DNA of 64,000 bases, from assembly GCF_025685545.1 (NCBI RefSeq), contig NZ_JAGSYC010000026.1:930001-994000 (forward strand). Direction: 5' to 3'. Positions 43,277-52,004 of this stretch are shown here, piece by piece. Source of the stretch: Granulicella paludicola. Lineage in GTDB: Bacteria > Acidobacteriota > Terriglobia > Terriglobales > Acidobacteriaceae. The stretch's first letter is position 1, and each line of letters begins with the position of its first letter. A program made the position numbers and the translations under genes. The notes under the pieces are model-generated. The model ran no database searches, was not told where the DNA came from, and worked only from the letters and a program-made list of their open reading frames with translations.

Positions 43277-44341
43277 CTAGGGGATGAGGCGCGCCGAACG
43301 AAGTTGATCGAAGAGTGCGAAGAAGCTGTCGTCGGTGGGCTGATAGTCGAGGAAGCCGAGCTTGCGGCTCTTCGACATATCGGTGACGACCTCGATGGGG
43401 CGACCGAGATCGGCGTCGGTGTGCCAGGGGGAGATGAGGGTGGAGAGGTTGGGCTCGGCGAGGTTGTACTTGGCGGCGATGGTCTGCCAGATGGTTGCAG
43501 CGTCGGCGAGTTGCGTTTCGAGGGGCGTGCCTTCGCCGGGAAAGGGCGCTGGCGTGAGGCCGAAGTATTCGGCGAGGCGCGACCACATCCAGCTCCAGCG
43601 GAAGACGTCTCCGTTGACGATGTTGAAGGCCTGGTTATACGCGGCAGGGGTGGTGGAGGCCCAGCGGAGGTGCTTCGCGAGCTGGGTGGCGTCGGTCATG
43701 TCGGTAAGGCTGTTCCACTGTTTGGCGGAGCCGGGGAAGAGGAACGGGCGACCGGTTTCGCGGCATATGGTGGCGTAGGCAGCGAGGGTGACGCCCATGT
43801 TCATGGCGTTGCCGACAGCGTAGCCAATGATGGTGTGCGGGCGATGGACGGACCAGGTAAAGCCATCGCGGGCGGCGGCGGCGAAGACCTCGTCTTCCTG
43901 TGCGTAGTAGAAGTTATCGACGGGGAGGCGAGGCTGCTCCTCGCGGAATGGCGTAGCGGGGAGGACACCCTTGCCATAACTTTCGAAGGGCCCTAGATAG
44001 TGCTTGAGGCCCGTAACGAGCGCAGTGTGCTGGACGGAGTGGGAGTACGAGACGGCTTCGAGCAGGTTGCGCACCATGGCGGAGTTGACGCGTATGTTTT
44101 CGAGCTCGGTCGGCTGGCGCATCCAGGTCGCGAGAAAGACGTGGGTGGGCGCGATGTCTATCAGCGCGGAGGCTAAGGATTCGGGCGAGAGAAGGTCTGC
44201 AGCGACGGGAAGGACACCGGTCTGTTCGATGGGCCGACGAGCGAGGCCGTAGACGGCCCAATCGCTTTCCACGAGGAGCTTGGAGAGGTTGCGGCCAACG
44301 ATGCCGGAGGCGCCTACGACGAGTGCTGTGTTTCTGGACAT
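43277..44341 (-). CDS. SDR-family NAD(P)-dependent reductase of the PRISE type
   Basis: A 354-residue extended short-chain dehydrogenase with RBS GGAG 5 bases before the ATG. The nucleotide-binding motif is VVGASGIVGRNL (residues 8-19). TGLKHYLGPFE holds the conserved Lys and VDNFYYAQED the conserved Tyr in NFYYxxED; both are specific to progesterone-5-beta-reductase/iridoid-synthase-like enzymes, which reduce activated C=C bonds of enones. HRPHTIIGY follows as in relatives. The natural substrate in bacteria is unknown. It ends at a hairpin shared with the UvrC-like gene start region. Confidence 0.92.
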   Translation of the reverse strand: MSRNTALVVGASGIVGRNLSKLLVESDWAVYGLARRPIEQTGVLPVAADLLSPESLASALIDIAPTHVFLATWMRQPTELENIRVNSAMVRNLLEAVSYSHSVQHTALVTGLKHYLGPFESYGKGVLPATPFREEQPRLPVDNFYYAQEDEVFAAAARDGFTWSVHRPHTIIGYAVGNAMNMGVTLAAYATICRETGRPFLFPGSAKQWNSLTDMTDATQLAKHLRWASTTPAAYNQAFNIVNGDVFRWSWMWSRLAEYFGLTPAPFPGEGTPLETQLADAATIWQTIAAKYNLAEPNLSTLISPWHTDADLGRPIEVVTDMSKSRKLGFLDYQPTDDSFFALFDQLRSARLIP

Positions 44342-44438
44342 GAAGCTCCTTCGGCGCGGAGACGCCTGAGAGTTAGATGAGGGAGTGCTGCGTTGGGTGC
44401 ATGTACGCTTGCGCCTGCGGCTCTCGCAAAATCAGAAG

Positions 44439-44471
44439 CAGGTCCTTCGCTGAGCTCAGGATGACAATTTA
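44439..44471. repeat. Dispersed repeat, family 1, intergenic copy
   Basis: GCAGGTCCTTCGCTGAGCTC then AGGATGACAATTT, differing by about one base from the core of the copy at 33702-33732 inside valS. Confidence 0.85.
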
Positions 44472-44478
44472 AACGGCG

Positions 44479-46023
44479 CTAGTGTTTGAGCGGGCGGCCT
44501 GCGAGGGTGGAGGTGAGCTTGCCGTTGTCGATGGCCAGCTTGCCGTTGACGGTGAGGTAACGGACGCCGCTGGCGAGAAGGGTGGGCTGTTCGTAGGTGG
44601 AGTTGTCCTTGAAGGTGGCGGGATCGAAGACGACGACGTCGGCGAAGTAGCCGGGCTTGAGGAGACCACGGTCCTTGAGACCGAGTGTTTCAGCGGTCAG
44701 CGAGGTGCTGCTGCGGATGGCCGCTTCGAGGGAGATGGTGTGCTTTTCGTAGACATACTCGTGGATTTTCCTGGGGAAGGTGCCGTACTTGCGCGGGTGG
44801 CCGGGCGAGCCGTCCGAGCAGGTCATCATCCAGGGCTGGCGCATGAAGGCGGTGATGTCGGCCTCCTTCATGTTGAAGCTGGCGACATTGGAGCCGCCTG
44901 CCTGGATGATCTGAATCGCGGCTGTGATGGGATCGATGTGGCGCTCGGTGGCGATCTGCGCGAGGTTCTTGCCGACGATGGATTTGTCTTTGGCTGAGGT
45001 CATGAGCAGCGTGTCGGCACCGCCGCGACGGACGAGGTTTTCGTTCATCTCTTTGTAGAGGCGATCATGCAGAGCGGGGTCGGCGACGTTCTGCAGGAGC
45101 TTGCCATCGGTCTCAGCCCAGCGCGGGACGAGCGAAGCGGTAACACTGGTGCCGGAGGCCGTATATGGGTACTGGCTGGCGGTGACGTTGAGGCCTTCGT
45201 TGCGCGCCGCGTCGATAAGAGCGATGACCTCAGAGCTCTGTCCCCAGACGTCCGCTCCGAGGGCCTTGATGTGCGAGATCATGACGGGGATGTGGGCTTC
45301 GCGGGAGATGCGGATTGTTTCTTTCACGCTGGCGAGCAGGCCGATGGTGTAGCTGCTCTCGTCGCGCATGTGTGTGTCGTAGATGCCGCCCTGCTGGGCG
45401 ACGATCTTGGACAGCGCGATGACCTCTTCGGTGGAGGAGTAGCTGCCTGGCGCGTAGTAGAGGCCGGTGGAGATGCCGATGGCACCTTCGTTCATGGCGG
45501 TGTCGACGAGTGCCTTCATGCGGTTGAGCTGTGCGGGTGTCGGCGCTGCGTCGGACATCTGCATCACTTCGCTGCGGACGGTGCCCTGACCGATGAAGAG
45601 AACGGCGTTGGTGCCGATGCCCTGCTGATGCCATTTGGAGAGGGTCGCGCCGATGTCGGTGGGGCTGTCGCCGTCGTTGCCGGTGGCGACGGTGGTGACG
45701 CCCTGCATGAGATACGGAGTGTTCTGTGCGCGCTTCGGGTCGGAGAGGTCGCTCGCGGTGTGCGTGTGGGGGTCGATGAAGCCGGGAGCGATGATGAGGC
45801 CGGTGGCATCGAGAGTGCGGGTGGCCTGGCAGGTCTTTGGCTTTTTGTCGCAAGCTCCGATGAAGATGATGCGATCGCCGGAGATGCCGATGTCGGTGTT
45901 CAGCGCGGGTGCGCCGGAGCCGTCGATGACGGTGCCGTTGCGAAGGAGGAGATCGAGATGTTGCGCGTGAAGGAGCGACGAGGCGACGAGGGCTGCTGCG
46001 AGGCAGAGATGACGGGGCTTCAC
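44479..46023 (-). CDS. D-aminoacylase / N-acyl-D-amino-acid deacylase family amidohydrolase
   Basis: A 514-residue exported metal-dependent hydrolase. The GTG start at 46023 has AAGGAGA 8 bases upstream and gives a signal peptide (LCLAAALVASSLLHAQ). LLLRNGTVIDGSGAPA opens the small beta domain. The catalytic barrel shows APGFIDPHTHT (metal His pair), GVTTVATGNDGDS, THMRDESS, MISHIKALG and the late CSDGSP with the catalytic Asp. The C-terminal GLLKPGYFADVVVFDP is standard. Substrates of the family are N-acyl-D-amino acids and D-peptides, so peptidoglycan or protein turnover in the periplasm is plausible. Confidence 0.93.
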   Translation of the reverse strand: MKPRHLCLAAALVASSLLHAQHLDLLLRNGTVIDGSGAPALNTDIGISGDRIIFIGACDKKPKTCQATRTLDATGLIIAPGFIDPHTHTASDLSDPKRAQNTPYLMQGVTTVATGNDGDSPTDIGATLSKWHQQGIGTNAVLFIGQGTVRSEVMQMSDAAPTPAQLNRMKALVDTAMNEGAIGISTGLYYAPGSYSSTEEVIALSKIVAQQGGIYDTHMRDESSYTIGLLASVKETIRISREAHIPVMISHIKALGADVWGQSSEVIALIDAARNEGLNVTASQYPYTASGTSVTASLVPRWAETDGKLLQNVADPALHDRLYKEMNENLVRRGGADTLLMTSAKDKSIVGKNLAQIATERHIDPITAAIQIIQAGGSNVASFNMKEADITAFMRQPWMMTCSDGSPGHPRKYGTFPRKIHEYVYEKHTISLEAAIRSSTSLTAETLGLKDRGLLKPGYFADVVVFDPATFKDNSTYEQPTLLASGVRYLTVNGKLAIDNGKLTSTLAGRPLKH

Positions 46024-46063
46024 GCGGTGGGTCTCCTTACAGATTCAGATGAGTAAGAAGATT

Positions 46064-47506
46064 CTAGCTGCCAGCGATCGTCATGCCTTCAATGCGGACG
46101 GTGGGGACGGCGCCGGAGCTGAGAAATTCCAGGTCGTTGCCGATGGCGGAGACGTTGCGGAACATATCCTTCAGGTTTCCGGCGATCGTGATCTCTTCGA
46201 CCGGGTAGGCGAGTTCGCCGTTCTCGATCCAGAGGCCGCTGGCACCCTGCGAGTAATCTCCGGTGACGAGGTTGACGCCGAAGCCCATGGTGCTGAGGAC
46301 GTAAAGGCCGTTGGGGATGTCCGCGATGATCTGTTCCGGTGTGAGCATGCCGGGTTGGAGGAAGTAGTTGCCGCCGCCGATGCCGGGGGCTCCGGCGAGG
46401 CCGCGCGAGGCTTTGCCGGTGGAGGGCATGTTGAGCTTGCGGCCGGTGTAGGTGTTCAGCATCAGGTTCTTCAAAATGCCGTTTTCGATGATGACCGTGC
46501 GACGGATGGGCAGGCCGTCGCCGTCAAAGGGCGAGGTGCCGAAGCCGCCGGTTCGGAGGGTGCTGCCGTCGGGGAGAATGTGGTCGAAGACCATGGTGCC
46601 ATCGTCGACCATGGTGATGTTTTCACCGGCGACCTGCTCGCCGAGCTTGCCTGCGAACATGCTGGCGTTGCGGTAGATGGAGTCGCCATCGGCGGCGCTG
46701 ATGAGGTTGTGCATCAGGCTGCGGGCGATGTCGGCGGAGAAGACGACGGGGCACTTCTGCGTGGGAACGCGGCGAGCGCCGAGACGGCGGAGGGCGCGCT
46801 CGGCAGCGATGCGGCCTACCTCTTCCGGTGAGGCAAGCAGTTTGGAAGAACGAGCGGATGAGTACCAGTAGTCGCGCTGCATGGCGCCGTCGGCATCCTG
46901 CGCGATGGGGGTCACCGAGAAGCCGCAGTAGCTGCGGCGGTAGGACCCGGAGAAGCCGCGAGAGTTGACCATGACACGCTGGGCGGTGGAGACATCGAAG
47001 TGCGCGCCGGAGGTGTTTTGAATACGAGCGTCGAAGCCCAGAGCTGCGGCCTCACAACGGCGAGCGATCTCGATGCGCTCGGCAGGAGGAATTTCATCGA
47101 CATCGCTAAAGTACAGCGCGAGGTTGTCGATATCGAGACTACCGAAGAGGTCAGCCTGGGGAAGTCCTGCAAAGGGATCAGCCCCGGTGACTTTGGCGAG
47201 TTCCACTGCTCCACTGACGAGTTTTGCGATGCCGTCGGAGGAGAGATCGGAGGTGGAGGTGCTCGCTGTGCGTTGACCTCCTTCGGCTGCGTGAAAAAAA
47301 ACACGCAGGCCCAGGGCGCGCGAACCGGATTCGGTGAGCTGTTCGACCTGGCCGAGACGAACATTTACAGCGAAGTCGTCGGACTCAAACGCGACGGCTT
47401 CGGCATCGGCGGCACCGGCACGCAGGGCGAGGGCGACGGCTTCTTCGGAGAGGCTGAGGAGTTCGCGATTCGCAGGGGCCGGGGCGTGAGAGGTTGCAGT
47501 CTTCAA
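46064..47506 (-). CDS. pmbA: Metalloprotease-related subunit PmbA/TldE
   Basis: A 480-residue protein starting at TTG (GGAGA 6 bases upstream). PmbA (TldE) is the non-catalytic partner of TldD; together they form a heterodimeric peptidase that degrades unfolded or leader peptides, for example in microcin maturation. Signs are the N-terminal ALRAGAADAEAVAFE and VNVRLGQVEQLTES, the central VVFSADIARSLMHNLISAADG and FGTSPFDGDGLPIRRT, and no HExxxH motif. The partner TldD is encoded 1.7 kb away on the same strand, separated by two other genes. Cytoplasmic. Confidence 0.94.
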   Translation of the reverse strand: MKTATSHAPAPANRELLSLSEEAVALALRAGAADAEAVAFESDDFAVNVRLGQVEQLTESGSRALGLRVFFHAAEGGQRTASTSTSDLSSDGIAKLVSGAVELAKVTGADPFAGLPQADLFGSLDIDNLALYFSDVDEIPPAERIEIARRCEAAALGFDARIQNTSGAHFDVSTAQRVMVNSRGFSGSYRRSYCGFSVTPIAQDADGAMQRDYWYSSARSSKLLASPEEVGRIAAERALRRLGARRVPTQKCPVVFSADIARSLMHNLISAADGDSIYRNASMFAGKLGEQVAGENITMVDDGTMVFDHILPDGSTLRTGGFGTSPFDGDGLPIRRTVIIENGILKNLMLNTYTGRKLNMPSTGKASRGLAGAPGIGGGNYFLQPGMLTPEQIIADIPNGLYVLSTMGFGVNLVTGDYSQGASGLWIENGELAYPVEEITIAGNLKDMFRNVSAIGNDLEFLSSGAVPTVRIEGMTIAGS

Positions 47507-47528
47507 CAGGTCTCCAGTGAGGTTTACG

Positions 47529-48770
47529 ATGCGTTACGGTCGAGGGCGTTGGTCGGCACAGGGTCTCAGTAACGGTCTGCTCAGGTTGATTGTAGTCGTC
47601 GCGGTGTGGTCGCTGGCAGGCGCGATAAGCGGTTGCGGGACTAAGGTGAACCCGCTGGTTCTCGGCGGCTCGACCGAGTCGACGACCCCCACTTCGGGAA
47701 CGCCCTCGACGACGACCACGACGACAACCACTACGACCACGACTACGCCGCCGCCTGCGGCTGCGCCGGGAGTCGCAGAGGTCACAAACTTCGGTGATTC
47801 GATTACCTGTGGGTACTATGCGCTGCCGAACGACGGCGCGGGGTACATGTATTCGAATGAGGGATATGCGACGCTGCTGGATGCAGAGGTGGGCGGCGTA
47901 GCGAAGAATTTATGCCGCGGCGGAGACATGGCAGCGGACATGGCTCGGCTGTGGGTGTATCCGAATGCAGAGCCTGTGTTGGGGCAGGGGCAGTTATATA
48001 CGGTACTCATCGGCACGAACGACGCGCACTTCTGCGGGGGCGGCGCGGGATGCCTAGCGAACTGGAGCCAGGCGCTGACGGCGTCGCTGACCTGGTTGGC
48101 GCTGCCGGTCACGGACAAGATACTCGGCAGTGCGATGACGGCGCAGGGAGTCTGGGCAAGGGACATGGAGTTTGGTGAGTCCACGACGCAAGCCGGGGCC
48201 TCGCTAGGCTTTACTGTGACGCAGGCGGTGGCTGGGCGAGCGCTGCATATTGGGTACCGGGTGTTCGATGCGCTGGTAAGTGGCGGTAGCGCGACAGTGA
48301 GTGTCGACGGAGTTCCGGTGGCGATGCTAAGCGCGAATGTTGCAACGGGGCATGCGATCGCGACACAGAATGGCGGGACGGACACCGTGTTTAGTGCGAA
48401 TGTGCCGCTGGGCGCTGTGGGCGAACATAGTGTGACGATCACCACCGGCACGGGAGGTGGTTTCTTTTCGGTGCTGTGGGCGGGAGTCTCGTCGCAGAGC
48501 TACTCCGGTGTGAGCGGTGCGCCGATGGTGTTGGTCGGTCAACTGACGCCGACTGGAAGCTCTGACTTGAATCGTGTGGTGGGACTTTACAATACCGCAC
48601 TGACTCCGCTAATAGCGGAGCTTGTTGCAGAGGGAATGAATGTGGTGGTGGCGCCGACATCGCAGGCCTTCAATCCGGCCACTGAGATGGCTGATATGCT
48701 TCATCCCAATAATGCGGGGCACGCAAAGCTGGCCGCGGTGTTCGCGGCCGCTCTGCCGGATGTGAACTAG
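47529..48770 (+). CDS. SGNH-hydrolase-like lipoprotein with poly-Thr linker
   Basis: A 413-residue envelope lipoprotein. ATG 47529 is preferred over the GTG at 47517 because GAGG lies 6 bases upstream. The lipobox ISGC places the lipidated Cys at residue 36. Residues 61-73 are thirteen consecutive threonines in a diverged ACN triplet tract (47709-47747), followed by PPPAAAP, a surface spacer. The hydrolase fold shows block I FGDSITCG (Ser91), a block III-like LIGTNDAHF, and a terminal block V-like DMLHPNNAGH. Insert domain of beta type in the middle. Esterase on surface glycans or lipids is likely. It diverges from pmbA. Confidence 0.82.
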   Translation: MRYGRGRWSAQGLSNGLLRLIVVVAVWSLAGAISGCGTKVNPLVLGGSTESTTPTSGTPSTTTTTTTTTTTTTPPPAAAPGVAEVTNFGDSITCGYYALPNDGAGYMYSNEGYATLLDAEVGGVAKNLCRGGDMAADMARLWVYPNAEPVLGQGQLYTVLIGTNDAHFCGGGAGCLANWSQALTASLTWLALPVTDKILGSAMTAQGVWARDMEFGESTTQAGASLGFTVTQAVAGRALHIGYRVFDALVSGGSATVSVDGVPVAMLSANVATGHAIATQNGGTDTVFSANVPLGAVGEHSVTITTGTGGGFFSVLWAGVSSQSYSGVSGAPMVLVGQLTPTGSSDLNRVVGLYNTALTPLIAELVAEGMNVVVAPTSQAFNPATEMADMLHPNNAGHAKLAAVFAAALPDVN

Positions 48771-49087
48771 ACGACCGGAGTTGCGGAGAGGGTGTGCTGA
48801 CGGCCGTCGGTGGCCTGATGAAAGCGCACGCCGGAGACGCAGTGCTCGGAGTCGGACTTGAGCTTGTGCTCCACGTGCGAGAGCACACCAACGGTGTGAC
48901 GGCGGCTGAGCTTGAGGGGGCCGTGGCAGTCCTTGCAACGGAACTCGGTGTCGCCATCGAGCAGCGCATCGGCGAGCGTCTTCACCTTCCAGAAGGGTTC
49001 ATAGCCGGAGCCACCGGCACGGACACGGCGGCGTTTTACTTCGCACTCGTAAAGCTTTTCTGGCGTGCTGACAATCTTGGTAGCCAT
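48767..49087 (-). CDS. Small protein with a CxxC zinc-ribbon-like motif
   Basis: A 106-residue protein not assigned to a family. The ATG at 49087 has GGAAAGAAG upstream. It is basic at the start (YECEVKRRRVRAGGSGYEPFW) and carries FRCKDCHGPLKLSRR with a Cys pair (CKDC) and nearby His, suggesting one half of a zinc site; further Cys and His lie at HVEHKLKSDSEHC. Cytoplasmic. Its 3' end overlaps the end of the SGNH gene by 4 bases, a convergent overlap. Function unknown. Confidence 0.7.
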   Translation of the reverse strand: MATKIVSTPEKLYECEVKRRRVRAGGSGYEPFWKVKTLADALLDGDTEFRCKDCHGPLKLSRRHTVGVLSHVEHKLKSDSEHCVSGVRFHQATDGRQHTLSATPVV

Positions 49088-49231
49088 GGTCTTCTTTCCT
49101 GGTGCGGTTGTATTTAGTTGTAGCGGTAAATCAATTCTACGTGATTAGATGCAGAGTTTGGCCGCTTTATACGCTTTCGGCGGCCTTTAAACACAATGCA
49201 GCACCTTGGATCTTTCGTAAAACGCTTGAAA

Positions 49232-50695
49232 TCAACGCCCCGTGCCGCCGACGGTCATGCGGTCGAGCTTGATGGTGGGCATACCTACACCCACGGGAAC
49301 AGATTGACCGGACTTGCCACAGGTGCCGATGCCTTCGTCCAGAGCAAGGTCGTTGCCGACCATGCTGACGTACTTGAGAGCTTCGGGACCGTTGCCGATC
49401 AACGTTGCTCCCTTCACGGGAGCGGTGATGACGCCGTCTTCGATGAGGTAGGCCTCGCTGGCTGAGAAGACAAATTTGCCATTAGTGATGTCGACCTGGC
49501 CTCCACCGAAGTTGACGGCGTAAAGACCGCGCTTCACGGACTTCAGGATGTCGCCGGGGTCGTCCTGGCCGGAGAGCATGTAGGTGTTGGTCATGCGTGG
49601 CATGGGGATGGCGGCGTAGCTTTCGCGGCGCCCACTGCCGGTGTTAGGCATACCCATCAGCTTGCTGCTGAGCTTGTCGGAGAGATAGCCGCGAAGGATG
49701 CCGTTTTCGATGAGTACGGTCTCCTGCGTGGGATTGCCTTCGTCGTCCACGTTGAGGGAGCCGCGCCGACCGGGCATGCGACCGTTATCGACGACCGTGA
49801 CCTTTTCACTGGCTACCTTCTGGCCAATGAGGCCGGCGAAGGCTGAGGTTTTCTTGCGATTGAAGTCGGCTTCGAGGCCATGGCCTACGGCTTCGTGCAG
49901 AAGGACGCCAGGCCATCCGGGGCCAAGGACGACTTCCATCTCGCCAGCGGGCGCGGCGACTGCACCAAGCTGCAGAATGGCGGTGCGGGCGGCCTCGCGG
50001 GCAAAGTGCTCGGGTGAATGGTCGCCTTCAAAGAAGTCGAGCAGGACGCGTCCACCGCCACCGCTGGTGCCGCGTGCGGTGTTGTGCTCATCCTTGGCGA
50101 TGACGAAGACGTTGAGGCGCGCGAGGGGCTGGGTATCCGAGGCGAAGGTGCCGTCGGAGGCTGCGATGAGAATGCGACGGAGCTCGTCGTTGATCCCGGC
50201 GCGGACCTGGGTGATGCGGGGATCGAAGTCGCGTGCTGCCTTGTTGGCACGCTCGATAAGCTTGAGCTTGGCAGCGATGTCGGCGTCGCTGCTGATGCCT
50301 GTGATGGGGTAGAGCGACTGGCTGTGGCTCTCGGTAAAGCCCTGCACGCGGGCGGTTTGCGGGCCGCTTGCGATGAGTGCGGCGGTGCGGGCGGCTTTCA
50401 GGAGTTTTTCGGGCGAGAGGTCGTCGGTGTAGGCGAAGCCGGTGCGTTCGCCGGAGAGCACGCGAACGCCGCAGCCGACGCTGATGCCCTGCGCGGCGGT
50501 CTTGACGATGCCTTCATCCATGCCGAGGGACGTAGAAGTGACGGCCTCGAAGTAGAGATCGGCGAAATCGCCCCCTGCTGAAAGGGCTTCCCCGAGGCAG
50601 CGCTCGAGAAGGCGCTCCGTGAGGCCGAGGTGCGTGAAGAAGTAGCGCTTGTGGTCGAGGGTTTCGAAAGAGGGCGTGTGCAGGGCTGCGGCCAT
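49232..50695 (-). CDS. tldD: Metalloprotease TldD
   Basis: The catalytic partner of PmbA/TldE in the TldD/E peptidase. The zinc motif HEAVGHGLEAD (HExxxH) is in the middle of the protein. The N-terminal domain contains FADLYFEAVTSTSLGMDEGI and the core FDPRITQV; the end has GIGTCGKSGQSVPVGVGMPT, the family C-terminus. With the ATG at 50695 the protein has 487 residues; an upstream ATG at 50722 would overlap the next gene's end by 11 bases. Two small genes separate it from pmbA, so it is probably made from its own transcript or with the upstream VWA gene. Confidence 0.95.
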   Translation of the reverse strand: MAAALHTPSFETLDHKRYFFTHLGLTERLLERCLGEALSAGGDFADLYFEAVTSTSLGMDEGIVKTAAQGISVGCGVRVLSGERTGFAYTDDLSPEKLLKAARTAALIASGPQTARVQGFTESHSQSLYPITGISSDADIAAKLKLIERANKAARDFDPRITQVRAGINDELRRILIAASDGTFASDTQPLARLNVFVIAKDEHNTARGTSGGGGRVLLDFFEGDHSPEHFAREAARTAILQLGAVAAPAGEMEVVLGPGWPGVLLHEAVGHGLEADFNRKKTSAFAGLIGQKVASEKVTVVDNGRMPGRRGSLNVDDEGNPTQETVLIENGILRGYLSDKLSSKLMGMPNTGSGRRESYAAIPMPRMTNTYMLSGQDDPGDILKSVKRGLYAVNFGGGQVDITNGKFVFSASEAYLIEDGVITAPVKGATLIGNGPEALKYVSMVGNDLALDEGIGTCGKSGQSVPVGVGMPTIKLDRMTVGGTGR

Positions 50696-50711
50696 TGATT
50701 CGATTGTATGC

Positions 50712-51974
50712 CTACTTCGCATCTGCCGGGTCTGCCCAGTATGCGGTGCGTGCCTGAATGTTCAGAGCTTTGTTCCCCGGTATCATCAGCTGCAAAGCAT
50801 GAGGGCCGGCGTGCGGCATCTGCGGCTGAAAGCTGAGCGCATAGCGATTTGGCAGGTGATTCGACATTGCGACCAGAGCCTGTTCGAGCGAGCGCTCGTT
50901 ATTGAATGTGAAAGACTCCCCACCCGTGAGCTTTGCAATTGTTTCGGGAATATTGCGGTGCAGACCATCGGTGGCGGCTATGGCGGCCATCCGTGCCAGT
51001 GCGAGTGGAGGGAGAAGCTGTGCTACGCAGTCATATGCGTGTGATCCCGCGCTTGAACCTGGATCGCTCTGCTTGCTGATGCAGCCGCCAGCAGGATTAG
51101 GCTCGGCGTTTTCCAGCGTCACCAGGGTCATCATTGCGTGAAGCACAGCTTCGGCAGGACTCTCTGGTGGAGTGGCTTCGGCATAGACATGGTCGGAGAG
51201 ACTGGTATTTCGCTTGGTCTGTGTGCTTTTGGTGGGGAGCATGCGGTGTGCGTACTGCGAGGTTCTAGACTTGCCCGTGGAATACGTCGCGCTAAAGATG
51301 GTGGTGTTGGTATTCGTGATCGCTCGTAGCGCATCCGCTAAGGGAAGCTTGCTGCCACTATCGTTTGTTTCGCTGATGAGCAGGATGGCGCGGCGGTAGC
51401 CCGGTGGCTGCGAACGCAGAAGATCGACGGCGAATCCGATGCTATCAAGAATTGCGGCTCCATCATCTCCGTCATTCTGGGCCGTGAAGTCGTCAATAGC
51501 GTCATTTACAGCGTGCTCATTCGACGTAAACCCTTGCAACAGCGTTGGGGAGCTGTCGAAGCCGACGACTGCTACGTGATGCGGCACGTTCCCGATGATT
51601 TGCTGCACGAAAGCAGGCAGGGCATGGAGACGATTCTCTGGTTCACCGCGCGACGCGGGATGCCAACCTGCGGCAGCTTGCGCAGCTCCGCATTCGACTA
51701 AAACGACGATCGCGATCGGCGCATCTCCGTTGTCCGGTTGTAGCGTTATTTTCTGTGGGACGCCGTCATCCGTAAGTGTGAAGTCGTCTGCTGTGAGGTT
51801 ATAAACGGGTTCGCCAGTGCGGTCGCGCACCAATGCCGGTACATATACCAGCGTTGAGTTCACCGTTAGTCTCTGCTGTGAGGAGGTTGCTGGCGTCTGA
51901 GCGATGCTCGCAGTGAGGAACCCGGCGGCAAGAGCCGTAAACAAGAGCCGAAGTGGCCTAAGTTTGTAGAGCAT
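50712..51974 (-). CDS. VWFA-related secreted protein with degenerate metal site
   Basis: A 420-residue protein with signal peptide (residues 1-25, ending SIAQ). The opening LTVNSTLVYVPALVRDRTGE and FTLTDDGVPQKI are characteristic of the VWFA-related proteins abundant in Acidobacteria. The von Willebrand A fold follows (VVGFDSSPTLLQGF, RRAILLISETNDSGS, DALRAITNTNTTIFS). The MIDAS motif DxSxS is not present; the strand IAIVVLVECGAAQ carries Glu-Cys-Gly-Ala instead, so metal binding by the standard site is unlikely. Function unknown. A TldD gene follows with 16 bases spacing. Confidence 0.85.
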   Translation of the reverse strand: MLYKLRPLRLLFTALAAGFLTASIAQTPATSSQQRLTVNSTLVYVPALVRDRTGEPVYNLTADDFTLTDDGVPQKITLQPDNGDAPIAIVVLVECGAAQAAAGWHPASRGEPENRLHALPAFVQQIIGNVPHHVAVVGFDSSPTLLQGFTSNEHAVNDAIDDFTAQNDGDDGAAILDSIGFAVDLLRSQPPGYRRAILLISETNDSGSKLPLADALRAITNTNTTIFSATYSTGKSRTSQYAHRMLPTKSTQTKRNTSLSDHVYAEATPPESPAEAVLHAMMTLVTLENAEPNPAGGCISKQSDPGSSAGSHAYDCVAQLLPPLALARMAAIAATDGLHRNIPETIAKLTGGESFTFNNERSLEQALVAMSNHLPNRYALSFQPQMPHAGPHALQLMIPGNKALNIQARTAYWADPADAK

Positions 51975-52004
51975 CGCCCGTTAGACTCGCATGATTGGGA
52001 ATGG

